Virus record (IMG/VR): IMGVR_UViG_3300017717_000050
Location: 1-27,999 of that record
Reading direction: 5' to 3' (one strand)
Origin: a virus
DNA length: 27,999 bases
A program made the position numbers and the translations under genes. Each line of letters begins with the position of its first letter. Within the stretch, counting starts at the first letter, position 1. Below the pieces are notes generated by a model, which ran no database searches, had not been told where the DNA came from, and saw only the letters and a program-made list of their open reading frames with translations. Below, piece after piece: positions 9,426 to 17,900 of the stretch.

Positions 9426-12400
9426 ATGGCTAAATTTTCAGGACCTAGTGTAATACCTGGGGCTCAGCCCACTATGCCGACTGAGGGTAAAGTTAGCGAT
9501 TTTGCAGAAATTTTGGCTACTCCGGTACCAGAACAAGCAGTAACACCGGAGCCCACCACAGCTCCGGAAGTTGCTGCTCCTGCAATTCCTACTCAACCGA
9601 TTACAGAGGTTGCCACGGAAGCCCAGATGCCCGCTATCGATATGCCTGAGGCACCTACTCCGGCCCCAGATTTGGTAGCTGAGCAGCGCGAGCGGGAAAG
9701 AGTGCCTGCTTACACAGAAAAACTAAAGCGAACTACACTTGCACCAAGTGCTGTACAAAATACGCAGCCCTTGGAAAGCGCACTGGTGCGTGCTGATAAT
9801 ACTACCGCTGTTATGGCAGAGGAAGTTGGTGGTTCTAAGATGACCGCTAAGAAGCTAGAGACATTACAAGCTGGCTTCCCTGAAGCTGCGTTCTCTGCGA
9901 CAGATCCCGAGGGTAATATCAAGGTACCAGTAGCTCCTGCATTGCGTGGCTCTACTATTAATGTGGGCGTTCAGTCTTTACTGTATGATCCGCGAATGCT
10001 TGATGCCGGTAAATACGATGAAGAAACCGGTCGTATGTCAATTGATCCAGACTTTGGGCGGGTTATGTCGCTTACAACTGAGGCATGGATGCACCAACAG
10101 ATGGATGCTGCCACTGAAATGGCTGGTAAGATTGATGAAGAAACCGGTATGCCAGGTGATTATGTACCTGGACAACAGGGTGGTCAGCGATTTACTAAAG
10201 CTACAGGTAACCAGGGGCTTGGCCGTGAAATCTTTATGGCTTACAAGCGCCAGCGTGCAGTAAACGAAGGTAGACCTACTGATGATTATTTACAAAACAT
10301 TGACGAGATTTCACCCGAAACATTTATTTTCCTGGGTGATCTTGCAAAAGAGACTTACGCTCGTGCGAATCCTGATATGGTATATCGAGATACGCGTGAA
10401 GTGGATTCAGGTGGTCAAGTCTATTATCAGATGACACCAGAAGGTGCTATTGAATTGGATAGATTGAACCAGGACTTTAAAGGTTTGATGGCGCAGCCTG
10501 AAGTTAAACCGCTTAAGGGTGTATCAGAGACTGCTCAGCCTGTGTTTGAAGGCCGCATGAGGGTTCGTCCGGTTACTACAAAGGTTGGTGACCTTAAAGA
10601 TTGGTCGCTAGTTCAAGAATCAATGGCGAACTATCACAGTGTTCCATATGTAAATGATGCGGGGCGTGAGCGTCTAGCGTTTATGTTTGGAGTGCTGGGT
10701 CTAATCAATACTAACAACCCAGATAACCAAACCTATGCTGGAATGTATGGTATCGGATTAGATAAGTTGAATGAACTTGAAGGTGAAAAGCAACGCATGA
10801 TGGATGCTGCTATGCGTATTCCGTTTCCTGATGCGCGTGAGGCGGCCATTAGAGAAGCTCAAGCTTATAATCCACAAAAGATTTTGCAGGCAAACCGTGA
10901 AAAGTTTTTGAATATTGCTGGAGCTGCGGCTGAATACTCAAACGAGGTTAACCATCTTACGTTTTCAATGCAAGCACTCACTGGTCGTACTCATGTGCAG
11001 CAAACACTTTATAATCCAGCGGCACATAAGTTCCTAAGGTTTATTGTAGGAGGTGGAAATGTTTATAAGTGGAAGCCAAATACTGGTGGTGAAGTTGAAG
11101 CTGCTTGGAAAGAGATTATTTCTGGCTTGCTTTTGTCCGCTGAAAAAGACGGTAAAGTATTTAAGGGTACGGAGTTATCAACTCAGGAACGCCTGGCTAC
11201 ATTTGACCGGACAATAGGTAATGATCAGTGGAATCAGTTTGTAGCTTGGGGTAATCAACTTAAGCAGGCACGTGATAACTTTGATATTAATGGTGCTAAG
11301 CAGGCAGTTGAAGCTATTCGTAAAGCTCAATCACCTGATGCTGTTCGTGGTATCAAACAAGATATTGTAAAGCGCTTTAGTAATGATCCACTAGATGCAA
11401 ACCTGAAAGCCGAGCTAGCTAAGCACGGTGACGAAGGTCCAATGTTTGCAAACCTGTTTATTGAAGTGGCTAACTATGATGCTGCTCGTAAAGATGGTGC
11501 GCAGTTCTCAACAACAATTACTGCTGAGATGGATGGTAAAACACATGGACCTGCTACTAATGCTGCTATTCTTGGTGTATCTTCTATGGCCAAGCGTACA
11601 GGACTTATCGTAACTCAAGACTTTTCTAATACAGATTGGCTTGATTCACGAAAAGCTATGGGCGAAAACATGCAGGCGACTGTTGGTACTTATGCGGGTA
11701 CACTTTATCCGGCTAACCAGATTTCGTACTTTACAAATATTCTTAACCTTGCAATTAAAGATAGAGCTAACTTCCTTAAGAAGTCGCCTATGACTATGGG
11801 TTATGGCCAGGAAATTCCATCGCTTAAGCAGCATGTGGAAACTACAGTTTACTCTGGACCATCCGCAGATGCTATTAAGAAAGAAGCAGTAGCTGGTGAG
11901 ATTAGTCTTGATGATACTGTAGACTTTCTCCATACAATGCTGGTTGATTCTATCTTTGAAATCATGGACCCAAAGGTTGTTGCTATGGGCAGGCTGCTTA
12001 AAGCTAATGCAGTTATGTCAATGGCCAGTAACGAGGTACTTTACTTCGATAATGCTATGGGTTTCCGTAGTTATGCTGCTGGTAAACAAATGGCGCCTGA
12101 GCTTACAACCTCTAGCTCCTTTGAATTTAAGGATCAAGAAGGTGGTCGTAAGAAGGTTGCTGTTCAATTCTATAAAGAGCGTGCGGAAGGATCAGCCGAA
12201 CGCCCAGAACTTGGGCCAGGCGGATGGACACTGGGTCGTATTATTCCGGTTTCAGTGCAGTCTTATGATGGAAATATGATTGCTCGCACAGGATCGGGCC
12301 AGTCTTGGGAACGTATCAGCCAAGCGGCTAAGGGTAAACCATTTGTCCTACCTATCTTTGATGCGTTTGTTACCGACCTTGGTAGCTTTGCTGCTGTACG

Positions 12401-12914
12401 TCGTGAAGCAAACAAGAATTGGTTCGAAGGTATTCGTGATCACAGTTATGTAGAGGAAGTAGCTGGTACATGGTTTGATGACACCATGAAAAAAATTGCA
12501 GCTCCTCTTCCAGATCCTAATGAAAAAGTAAACCTGGATGAAGATGAACCATACCGTGGACTTGCATATCTACTGTCTCGTACTAAGCAAGGTGATCTTG
12601 TTTTAAGTAAGTTCTTAGCTAAGACACTTCAGCATAAGGCAAAGACACCGGGAACTTCTATTGATCAGTACACCGCCCAGCTTCAAATAGCAGGTGAAGA
12701 AGCTGCTGTTCAATTTGAAAACGACTTAGCTGATATGGGAATTGATGTAGACAATACAGTATTCACTAAGCGTCAGATCCAAAGAATTCTTATGACACTT
12801 AAGAATACTATGAACCTCAGTCAAAGAAACAAACAAGCAGTCGCAGTAACTGCTAAAGATAAACGAGAAGTATTGTCGCAAGTTGATAAGAACCTTACAC
12901 AGATGGATCTTTAA
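9426..12914 (+). CDS. Putative virion-encapsidated single-subunit RNA polymerase, N4 vRNAP-like (1162 aa)
   Basis: AGGAGG (9413-9418) is 7 nt before the ATG. Residues 30-90 are Pro/Ala/Thr/Glu-rich and probably disordered. The polymerase motifs of the T7/N4 family follow in order: ALTGR (517-521) for T/D-x-x-G-R, with NP nine residues further as in T7; motif A D703-GKTHG; motif B KKSPMTMGYG (785-794), where K785 and Y793 keep the T7 K631-to-Y639 spacing; then IIPVSVQSYDG (939-949), matching T7 IAPNFVHSQDG; and motif C PIFDAF with D979. Motif B to C spacing (186) is near T7 (173). Being third in the ejection-protein operon, far from the T7-type polymerase gene, fits a polymerase packaged in the capsid and injected to transcribe early genes. 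The N4 enzyme is far larger; this would be a compact version. Motif assignment is mine; packaging is inferred. Confidence 0.72.
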   Translation: MAKFSGPSVIPGAQPTMPTEGKVSDFAEILATPVPEQAVTPEPTTAPEVAAPAIPTQPITEVATEAQMPAIDMPEAPTPAPDLVAEQRERERVPAYTEKLKRTTLAPSAVQNTQPLESALVRADNTTAVMAEEVGGSKMTAKKLETLQAGFPEAAFSATDPEGNIKVPVAPALRGSTINVGVQSLLYDPRMLDAGKYDEETGRMSIDPDFGRVMSLTTEAWMHQQMDAATEMAGKIDEETGMPGDYVPGQQGGQRFTKATGNQGLGREIFMAYKRQRAVNEGRPTDDYLQNIDEISPETFIFLGDLAKETYARANPDMVYRDTREVDSGGQVYYQMTPEGAIELDRLNQDFKGLMAQPEVKPLKGVSETAQPVFEGRMRVRPVTTKVGDLKDWSLVQESMANYHSVPYVNDAGRERLAFMFGVLGLINTNNPDNQTYAGMYGIGLDKLNELEGEKQRMMDAAMRIPFPDAREAAIREAQAYNPQKILQANREKFLNIAGAAAEYSNEVNHLTFSMQALTGRTHVQQTLYNPAAHKFLRFIVGGGNVYKWKPNTGGEVEAAWKEIISGLLLSAEKDGKVFKGTELSTQERLATFDRTIGNDQWNQFVAWGNQLKQARDNFDINGAKQAVEAIRKAQSPDAVRGIKQDIVKRFSNDPLDANLKAELAKHGDEGPMFANLFIEVANYDAARKDGAQFSTTITAEMDGKTHGPATNAAILGVSSMAKRTGLIVTQDFSNTDWLDSRKAMGENMQATVGTYAGTLYPANQISYFTNILNLAIKDRANFLKKSPMTMGYGQEIPSLKQHVETTVYSGPSADAIKKEAVAGEISLDDTVDFLHTMLVDSIFEIMDPKVVAMGRLLKANAVMSMASNEVLYFDNAMGFRSYAAGKQMAPELTTSSSFEFKDQEGGRKKVAVQFYKERAEGSAERPELGPGGWTLGRIIPVSVQSYDGNMIARTGSGQSWERISQAAKGKPFVLPIFDAFVTDLGSFAAVRREANKNWFEGIRDHSYVEEVAGTWFDDTMKKIAAPLPDPNEKVNLDEDEPYRGLAYLLSRTKQGDLVLSKFLAKTLQHKAKTPGTSIDQYTAQLQIAGEEAAVQFENDLADMGIDVDNTVFTKRQIQRILMTLKNTMNLSQRNKQAVAVTAKDKREVLSQVDKNLTQMDL

Positions 12915-12936
12915 CAGCATGTAGTTCCTAAGGTTA

Positions 12937-12996
12937 CAGAAAAAAAAATAAACCCCCTGAGCGTACCATTACGGTATACTCAGGGGGATTTTTTTA
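12937..12996. terminator. Bidirectional intrinsic terminator between convergent operons
   Basis: A 9-bp GC-rich stem, CCCCCTGAG (12953-12961) with CTCAGGGGG (12979-12987), continues past one mismatch into a further paired segment around a short loop. An A-rich tract lies on the left (12939-12952) and a T-tract on the right (12989-12995), so it can end transcripts from both directions: the late + strand operon and the - strand operon. The TAA of the leftward 67-aa gene lies inside the T-tract. Confidence 0.93.
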
Positions 12997-13197
12997 TTTC
13001 ATAAAGTAAGCTTGAATCATTTGTAGTCGATCATCAGCTTGCGCCATCTTATCTAGTTCTTCTTGGACAGCTTCCACAATATCACTGTGTTCACCAATAC
13101 CTACACTATTGTTCATATAAACCATAATGTTTGTCTTAGCTCTTTCAAGTTCACCTTCTGCGTGCATACGCACGGCTTTAATCAATTGATCTTTCAT
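12994..13197 (-). CDS. Small conserved-type phage protein, function unknown (67 aa)
   Basis: This is the last gene of the - strand module; its stop lies in the terminator T-tract. The protein is helical and charged, with segments KTNIMVYMNNSVGIGEHSDI and a Glu/Asp-rich C-terminal helix ending QAYFMK. Very similar small proteins (NNPVGIGEHSD-type) are, to my recollection, common in marine T4-like and T7-like phages without a known function. Its ATG overlaps the stop of the upstream 42-aa membrane protein (ATGA), showing coupled translation. Confidence 0.85.
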   Translation of the reverse strand: MKDQLIKAVRMHAEGELERAKTNIMVYMNNSVGIGEHSDIVEAVQEELDKMAQADDRLQMIQAYFMK

Positions 13198-13322
13198 TTA
13201 GATTCCTTATTACTTTTAAACTTACGTCCTATAAAGAAGACAGTTGTATTAATTAAAGTATTCAAAGTTACTGCTATAAGTAACCACCATTGCCACCAAC
13301 TAGGTAAGTCCGCTTCAGTCAT
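13194..13322 (-). CDS. Small single-pass membrane protein (42 aa)
   Basis: A short ORF: an acidic N-terminus (MTEADLP), a Trp-rich interface segment (SWWQWW), one hydrophobic helix (about residues 13-31, LLIAVTLNTLINTTVFFI), then a basic tail (GRKFKSNKESK), predicting a cytoplasmic C-terminus. Its TGA overlaps the next gene's ATG by 4 nt and its ATG overlaps the end of the upstream ORF by 8 nt. This tight coupling on both sides supports it as real. A small holin-like or other membrane role is possible, but nothing proves it. Confidence 0.65.
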   Translation of the reverse strand: MTEADLPSWWQWWLLIAVTLNTLINTTVFFIGRKFKSNKESK

Positions 13323-13431
13323 CAGTGTGTTCTACCTCGATAAGGAAGTGAGCATTACCAGTAATTAAAGTAGCAATCCATAAGCAACACCATGCCGTAA
13401 TCATAAACGGTGCTGCAATAAAGTTAGTCAA
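13315..13431 (-). CDS. Possible small membrane protein (38 aa, TTG start)
   Basis: A short ORF filling the gap between the 85-aa gene and the 42-aa gene. It could start at TTG 13431, overlapping the upstream gene's end, or at ATG 13404 (29 aa). No convincing ribosome binding site is seen for either, so the start is uncertain. The product has a hydrophobic stretch (FIAAPFMITAWCCLWIATLI) with two adjacent Cys and an acidic end (IEVEHTDD). Its TGA overlaps the next ATG by 8 nt. The overlap pattern and lack of any other use for this stretch argue for coding; the weak start argues against. Confidence 0.4.
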   Translation of the reverse strand: MTNFIAAPFMITAWCCLWIATLITGNAHFLIEVEHTDD

Positions 13432-13681
13432 TGTCGATTTTATGGAGGGCTTCTCTGCGCCAGTCGGCTGCGTATCGTTCACCATCTTCTCCTTTGTTAG
13501 CGTAGTATTCTTTTACGCGGTTATATTCTTGTTCAATAATGTATTCGTCTAGTTGTCTATCAGACATAGAGTCAGCTAGGGATACGTCCATCCCTAGCTC
13601 CTCTAGTGCTGTCTTGTTATCTGGTTCTAGTCCCAGTCTGACCGGGAGGATACCCGATGCTTTACGCGAAGAAGTAGTCAC
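13424..13681 (-). CDS. Acidic small protein downstream of RNA polymerase, function unknown (85 aa)
   Basis: It starts at GTG 13681 inside the last codons of the RNA polymerase gene (20-nt overlap). GAGG, 9 nt upstream of the GTG on the - strand, supports this start. The sequence begins with a short basic segment (SSRKASGILPVRLGL), then is strongly acidic and helical with EEYxxNK-like patterns (YIIEQEYNRVKEYYANKGEDGERY). There is no recognisable domain. The location right after the polymerase suggests coordinated expression with it. Confidence 0.75.
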   Translation of the reverse strand: MTTSSRKASGILPVRLGLEPDNKTALEELGMDVSLADSMSDRQLDEYIIEQEYNRVKEYYANKGEDGERYAADWRREALHKIDID

Positions 13682-15854
13682 TGTCTTGCACCTCTCTTAT
13701 CTCCAGGCTTCCAAGTCCTGGTTGTTCATAGTTAAAGTTATCTGGATTAGTAATCAGCATGTGCTCTATTACATCAAAGTAATTAGGGTAATCATACATG
13801 CTTACAAACTTATCCTTAATGATTTGAAGTAGGTCGTCAACATCACACGCATGTACACTAAATGAATCATGAACAGCACCGAAGTCACTGCCCCATTCTT
13901 TAATTACTGCAGCCATGTGTGCAGCATCCATTGAGTGTACAAAGTTTGGTGAGATGCCTGACATAAAGGAACGTATCTTTGGTTTGTCTGTAGCTTCTTT
14001 ACCTACATGTTGGATACGAATGGTATCTGTTTCTTCTTCAGTACCGTCTTCCTTACGAATTACTGGCTTAACCTTTCGCTCAGTACAACTGATAGTTGCT
14101 TTCTCTTTAAACTCGTTATCTATAAATGCTTCATAGATAACTGGAAAGCCGGAAGGCGTAGTCCATCTAATAGATTTCTGCTGGGTTTCTTTAGCGTAGT
14201 CCGAAGCAATCTCAGCTTCAGCTATCTTTTGTAAAAACTTCATAGTCTGTAGTGGACCTGCGCATACCTCATCAATTGACTTAACAAGATGCTTAGCAAG
14301 CAGTCGACAATCTTCTTCAGTAATATTATACCTATCTAAGTAACCTTCAACGTGACAATCAAGATACATGTTCTCAGCTATCTTAGATGCACCTGCACTG
14401 TATGCTCGGGTCATTGATCCACGCTTAGCGATACCCTTACGTATATGTTTCATGGGCATCTGGCGCTCGTCGAACCACTCCGGTAATCTTGTAATAAGAT
14501 TCTTAGCACACTGTACATAGAAGTCTTTCTGGATCTCCTGCGGAACTACTCCTACAAGTTCACCAGCTTCTTTGTCTTTAGACATAGCACATAGGTGTTG
14601 CCACCCGTTGTTGCTACCATCTACCGGGATCGGTAAGTAAGTATAGTATTCACCCCCGCTATTAATGGCATTGTATATTTCTAATACACAAGCGAGAAGT
14701 GTAATAGGTTTTTCAGCTGCTAGTTCAATCCGTTCCTCAGCTGCGATTGACATTAGCATATCTATATTGTTATCAGTCCATGCCTCACGATCTACCAGTG
14801 TCATCTTGTCAACTGATATATCATCCAAACCTTCATCTTCAAGATACGATAAGTAGTCTGCCGTAACCCAATCAGGTAGCTCATCACGATGATAAGTTTG
14901 ATTGTAGCAGCTAGCAATGTGTATCTTTAATCTGCGTAGGCCTTCCTCAGTCATGAGTTTACCGTTAGCAAATAGCATTTGTCCTCGAGCAATATCATTA
15001 CTTTGAAAGTTTAGGAAGGGGGTTGTGTAGTATAGCCGACCACGATAGTCAGCTTCGGTGTACTGATAAAAAGTATTGTCTTCGATGAGTGCGGACCGTG
15101 CCATTGTCAGATCGAACTCAATGATCTTAGACTTATACTTTTTGGGAAGGTGTTTATGTTGATCGATAATCTTTTCACGATTACGTAAAAGAATATCTCG
15201 AATTTGTGTATTGATTTTCCACGGAGTTTGCTGCAGAACATTCATGCTTTTAATAAAGTCGCGGTAAAGATACTGGTTAAACTCACCACTCCTTTGTTCA
15301 GTCCAGCCTTTTATTATAGGTCTGTCTGTGGGTTGCATGAGTTGTGAAATATCTTCAGGCTTACTAAAGGTTGTACCGGCTAGCAAATCTTTAGAACCTT
15401 CTGGCACTATTAGATTCCATAGTTCCGGTACAACAATATAGTGTGTGCGACTTCTCTTTAATCCTCGATCCAGACTTTCCATTGGTACAAAAGAATCATC
15501 TTTATTTTTACCAATATTAATCTGGTGTGTTTGATAGAATGCTTCCAGCAACAGATCACCCATCATTACACGTAGCTTAAACCATTCCCAAGGTGCTTGA
15601 TCCTCGTGATAATATTTAATATCATCGAGAATATATTCGCCAATTGTTGTACTCAAGTGAGTAAGGTTGGCTTCACCTTGGTATGATTTGTTTCCACGTA
15701 TACTATTACGAGTAAAGTGTTGCTGGATAGTATCCATAGTAAACACGAGGTAAGCCTCGAGGTCTGCGTCAGATGTTAACTTTAGCAGACTACAAGCAAT
15801 GTGAGCTTTAGCTTTTCTTATCTTCTCCTTTAGGTATTGGAGTTGTGCTTGCAT
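13662..15854 (-). CDS. T7-type single-subunit DNA-dependent RNA polymerase (730 aa)
   Basis: All core motifs are present: DYRGR (269-273) for D-x-x-G-R, motif A D412-GSNNGWQH, motif B AKRGSMTRAYS with K477 and Y485 (eight apart as in T7 K631/Y639), GISPNFVHSMDAAH, and motif C VHDSF with D663. T7 RNAP is 883 aa; the missing length is N-terminal, where promoter recognition and RNA exit elements lie in T7, so promoter specificity probably differs. The usual Gly after the motif B Tyr is Ser (YS rather than YG). The ATG has AGGA about 7 nt upstream on the - strand and overlaps the end of the dCMP deaminase gene by 47 nt. It should transcribe middle and/or late phage genes. Its promoters were not recognised here. 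Confidence 0.96.
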   Translation of the reverse strand: MQAQLQYLKEKIRKAKAHIACSLLKLTSDADLEAYLVFTMDTIQQHFTRNSIRGNKSYQGEANLTHLSTTIGEYILDDIKYYHEDQAPWEWFKLRVMMGDLLLEAFYQTHQINIGKNKDDSFVPMESLDRGLKRSRTHYIVVPELWNLIVPEGSKDLLAGTTFSKPEDISQLMQPTDRPIIKGWTEQRSGEFNQYLYRDFIKSMNVLQQTPWKINTQIRDILLRNREKIIDQHKHLPKKYKSKIIEFDLTMARSALIEDNTFYQYTEADYRGRLYYTTPFLNFQSNDIARGQMLFANGKLMTEEGLRRLKIHIASCYNQTYHRDELPDWVTADYLSYLEDEGLDDISVDKMTLVDREAWTDNNIDMLMSIAAEERIELAAEKPITLLACVLEIYNAINSGGEYYTYLPIPVDGSNNGWQHLCAMSKDKEAGELVGVVPQEIQKDFYVQCAKNLITRLPEWFDERQMPMKHIRKGIAKRGSMTRAYSAGASKIAENMYLDCHVEGYLDRYNITEEDCRLLAKHLVKSIDEVCAGPLQTMKFLQKIAEAEIASDYAKETQQKSIRWTTPSGFPVIYEAFIDNEFKEKATISCTERKVKPVIRKEDGTEEETDTIRIQHVGKEATDKPKIRSFMSGISPNFVHSMDAAHMAAVIKEWGSDFGAVHDSFSVHACDVDDLLQIIKDKFVSMYDYPNYFDVIEHMLITNPDNFNYEQPGLGSLEIREVQDSDYFFA

Positions 15855-16263
15855 ACTTTGTCCTATCTACTTTAATGTTCTGAATTAGTAGTAGTGTTCC
15901 TGAATCGTCTTTGTATGCATCAGAAAATACTACCCGACTAATACCACTTTGCAGTATTAGTTTTGCACATTCAACACAAGGAGCGAGGGTACAATATAGT
16001 GTTGCACCCTCTGAACACCCTGTGCTCTTGGCTAGTTTACATATGGCGTTCGCTTCAGCGTGAATTACTTCAGCTTTAGTACCGCCATTAGTTGTTTTAC
16101 AATTGTTTTCCATACCCGAAGGCATGCCATTGTAACCCATGCTTAGTATGTTACCGTCTTTGACAATCACTGCACCTACTTTTGTATCGGCATCGTAACT
16201 CATTTGAGCTACACGATGCGCGATATCAATGAAGAGACTGTCGAGTTTGCTTTGATCTGGCAT
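15808..16263 (-). CDS. Deoxycytidylate (dCMP) deaminase (151 aa)
   Basis: Zinc-dependent dCMP deaminase: converts dCMP to dUMP for dTTP synthesis. The zinc ligands and proton shuttle are visible: HAEAN with H68 and E70, and PCVEC with C96 and C99. The substrate-loop segment GYNGMPSGMENNC is also typical of the family. Length is normal for phage dCMP deaminases. The ATG overlaps the primase-helicase stop by one base (TAATG). It belongs with the ThyA-family and MazG-like genes upstream as a nucleotide-pool module. With a ThyA homologue that looks cytosine-specific here, its product might not feed that enzyme, which is worth testing. Confidence 0.93.
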   Translation of the reverse strand: MPDQSKLDSLFIDIAHRVAQMSYDADTKVGAVIVKDGNILSMGYNGMPSGMENNCKTTNGGTKAEVIHAEANAICKLAKSTGCSEGATLYCTLAPCVECAKLILQSGISRVVFSDAYKDDSGTLLLIQNIKVDRTKYASTTPIPKGEDKKS

Positions 16264-17882
16264 TATATACTCGTAAACATTTCGTCCAGTGTATAAGTTA
16301 GTCGCCCAGTTTCGGAGCTATAAGAAGCAGCTCCAGCTGAACCGGTTTTTCCGGTGAATCTTGACTTGAGTACTCTGAACTTAATTGTGTTTCGTTCGGC
16401 ATCATCATCTGATACCAGGTTTCTCGCAAAGGCAATAATGTCGAACGAGATCTGCTTGATCGAGCCACTGCCTTTGATGTCATCGATTGACGCAAGGTTA
16501 CCCTCCTCGAAAGATTTACCACCGCCTGGGGCTTTACGCAAATGCGAGATTAGTCCCAGCCAAATGTTGTGTTTCTTTACGATCTTAAGTAGATCACTCA
16601 TGAGTTTGTCCACAGCTTCGTTACCACCCAACCCTTCAGCACCTTCAGATACTGCAATGGTAATGTGGTCAAGGATAAGATACTTGCAACCCATGAGTGC
16701 CATGTATTCGATCTTATCCAACAACGAAGTATCGGAACAAGATCCTTGATGGTCAAGTAAAACAAGTCGCTCGTCCTTAAAAACTTTTTCAAATCCGATG
16801 CGGAGTTCTGCATCTGACGTATTCTTAAGGTCCATGCTAGATCGCTCGAGTGCCATACCGATAAACTTTTCTGCAGTATCGCCAACACTTTCTTCGAGAG
16901 ATACAAGTCCAACCTTATCATCTGTCTTAGCAAGAAGATCAAGAGCGATCTCTTTAATGACAGTAGACTTACCACTGCCAGTGCCAGAAGTAAATAAAGT
17001 AATTTCGCCATGTCTAATACCGTTTAGTTTATCGTTAAGACCCTCTAGGCAATGAGGGTATGGAATACTTTCAACTGCTTGGCGTTGTTTAAACTGATCC
17101 CAGATCGGTTCGCCGACCACGATACCGGCTGGAGACCACGTCTGCGCATCCCAATAAGCCTGTAGAATTTTTGCGGATCCGTTGGTAACCAGTTCTTCGC
17201 ATGGGTCTTTCGCCATGAGCCGAGCCACTTTAGCTCGACCTGCGCCGATAATCTTGGCGGCCCGATCCACAGCGGCTTGACCGGCTTCATCGGAATCGAA
17301 GAATAATACGACAGACTCAAACCGCCGGATGAACTCAAGCTGCTCCAGTAATACCTTTGTACCGGTAGCAGAGGGAATTGATACGACCGGAAAGATTCGG
17401 TTGTATTTATCATAGAAGGCCTGCGCCACTGCGCACGCATCGAGTTCACCCTCAGTAATGACCAAGGACTTACCACCCGAGCTAGCCGCCTGGCCGAATA
17501 GCTCAGTCTTTGAGAAGTCGCCATGAATACGAAAATCCTTTGGTAGTTTACGTTCTTTGTAGGCTACAACCTTACCGTCACGTGTGTACGGATAGAAGTG
17601 AGAACCTCCAGAACCGTCTGGGTTTACTGCCATCTTAATACCGAAGTGATCGACGACAGCTTTGCTAATACCCCGACTAGTAATCGGAAAGCTGTTGAGC
17701 TCTGCGATTTCATCTAAACTATTAGATGAGGTTGTTGTAGTTATAGCATTGAAATCATTCATTTCTTTACTAACTTTCTTAGTTGAATAGTTGCAGGAAA
17801 AACAGTGTGCACCATCATCATAGATTGTAAATGCATCTGATGAGTCACACTTTGGGCACTCTGTTTGTACATATCTTGTCAT
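16263..17882 (-). CDS. Bifunctional DNA primase-helicase, T7 gp4-like (539 aa)
   Basis: Unwinds duplex DNA and makes primers at the fork. An in-frame TTG at 17888 exists, but ATG 17882 has AGAAAGG about 8 nt upstream and is preferred. Numbered from that ATG: an N-terminal zinc-binding motif (C9, C12, C27, C30); a Toprim catalytic core with VITEGELDA (E144) and FFDSDEAG (D196, D198); and a RecA-like hexameric helicase with Walker A SGTGSGKST (299-307), Walker B LILDH (D405), and LISHLRKAPGGGKSFEEG and GSGSIKQISFDIIAFAR as helicase motifs 3 and 4. Length is close to T7 gp4 (566). It follows exonuclease and RusA genes and precedes dCMP deaminase in one operon. Confidence 0.96.
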   Translation of the reverse strand: MTRYVQTECPKCDSSDAFTIYDDGAHCFSCNYSTKKVSKEMNDFNAITTTTSSNSLDEIAELNSFPITSRGISKAVVDHFGIKMAVNPDGSGGSHFYPYTRDGKVVAYKERKLPKDFRIHGDFSKTELFGQAASSGGKSLVITEGELDACAVAQAFYDKYNRIFPVVSIPSATGTKVLLEQLEFIRRFESVVLFFDSDEAGQAAVDRAAKIIGAGRAKVARLMAKDPCEELVTNGSAKILQAYWDAQTWSPAGIVVGEPIWDQFKQRQAVESIPYPHCLEGLNDKLNGIRHGEITLFTSGTGSGKSTVIKEIALDLLAKTDDKVGLVSLEESVGDTAEKFIGMALERSSMDLKNTSDAELRIGFEKVFKDERLVLLDHQGSCSDTSLLDKIEYMALMGCKYLILDHITIAVSEGAEGLGGNEAVDKLMSDLLKIVKKHNIWLGLISHLRKAPGGGKSFEEGNLASIDDIKGSGSIKQISFDIIAFARNLVSDDDAERNTIKFRVLKSRFTGKTGSAGAASYSSETGRLTYTLDEMFTSI

Positions 17883-17900
17883 TTCCAAAGCCTTTCTTCT

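Noticed and set aside
1-12914. Antisense and out-of-frame ORFs inside the late genes (for example 44-283, 1666-1929, 6435-6758, 11646-11933)
   Set aside because: They lie opposite or within long genes with clear domains and ribosome binding sites, and lack recognisable motifs and convincing start sites.
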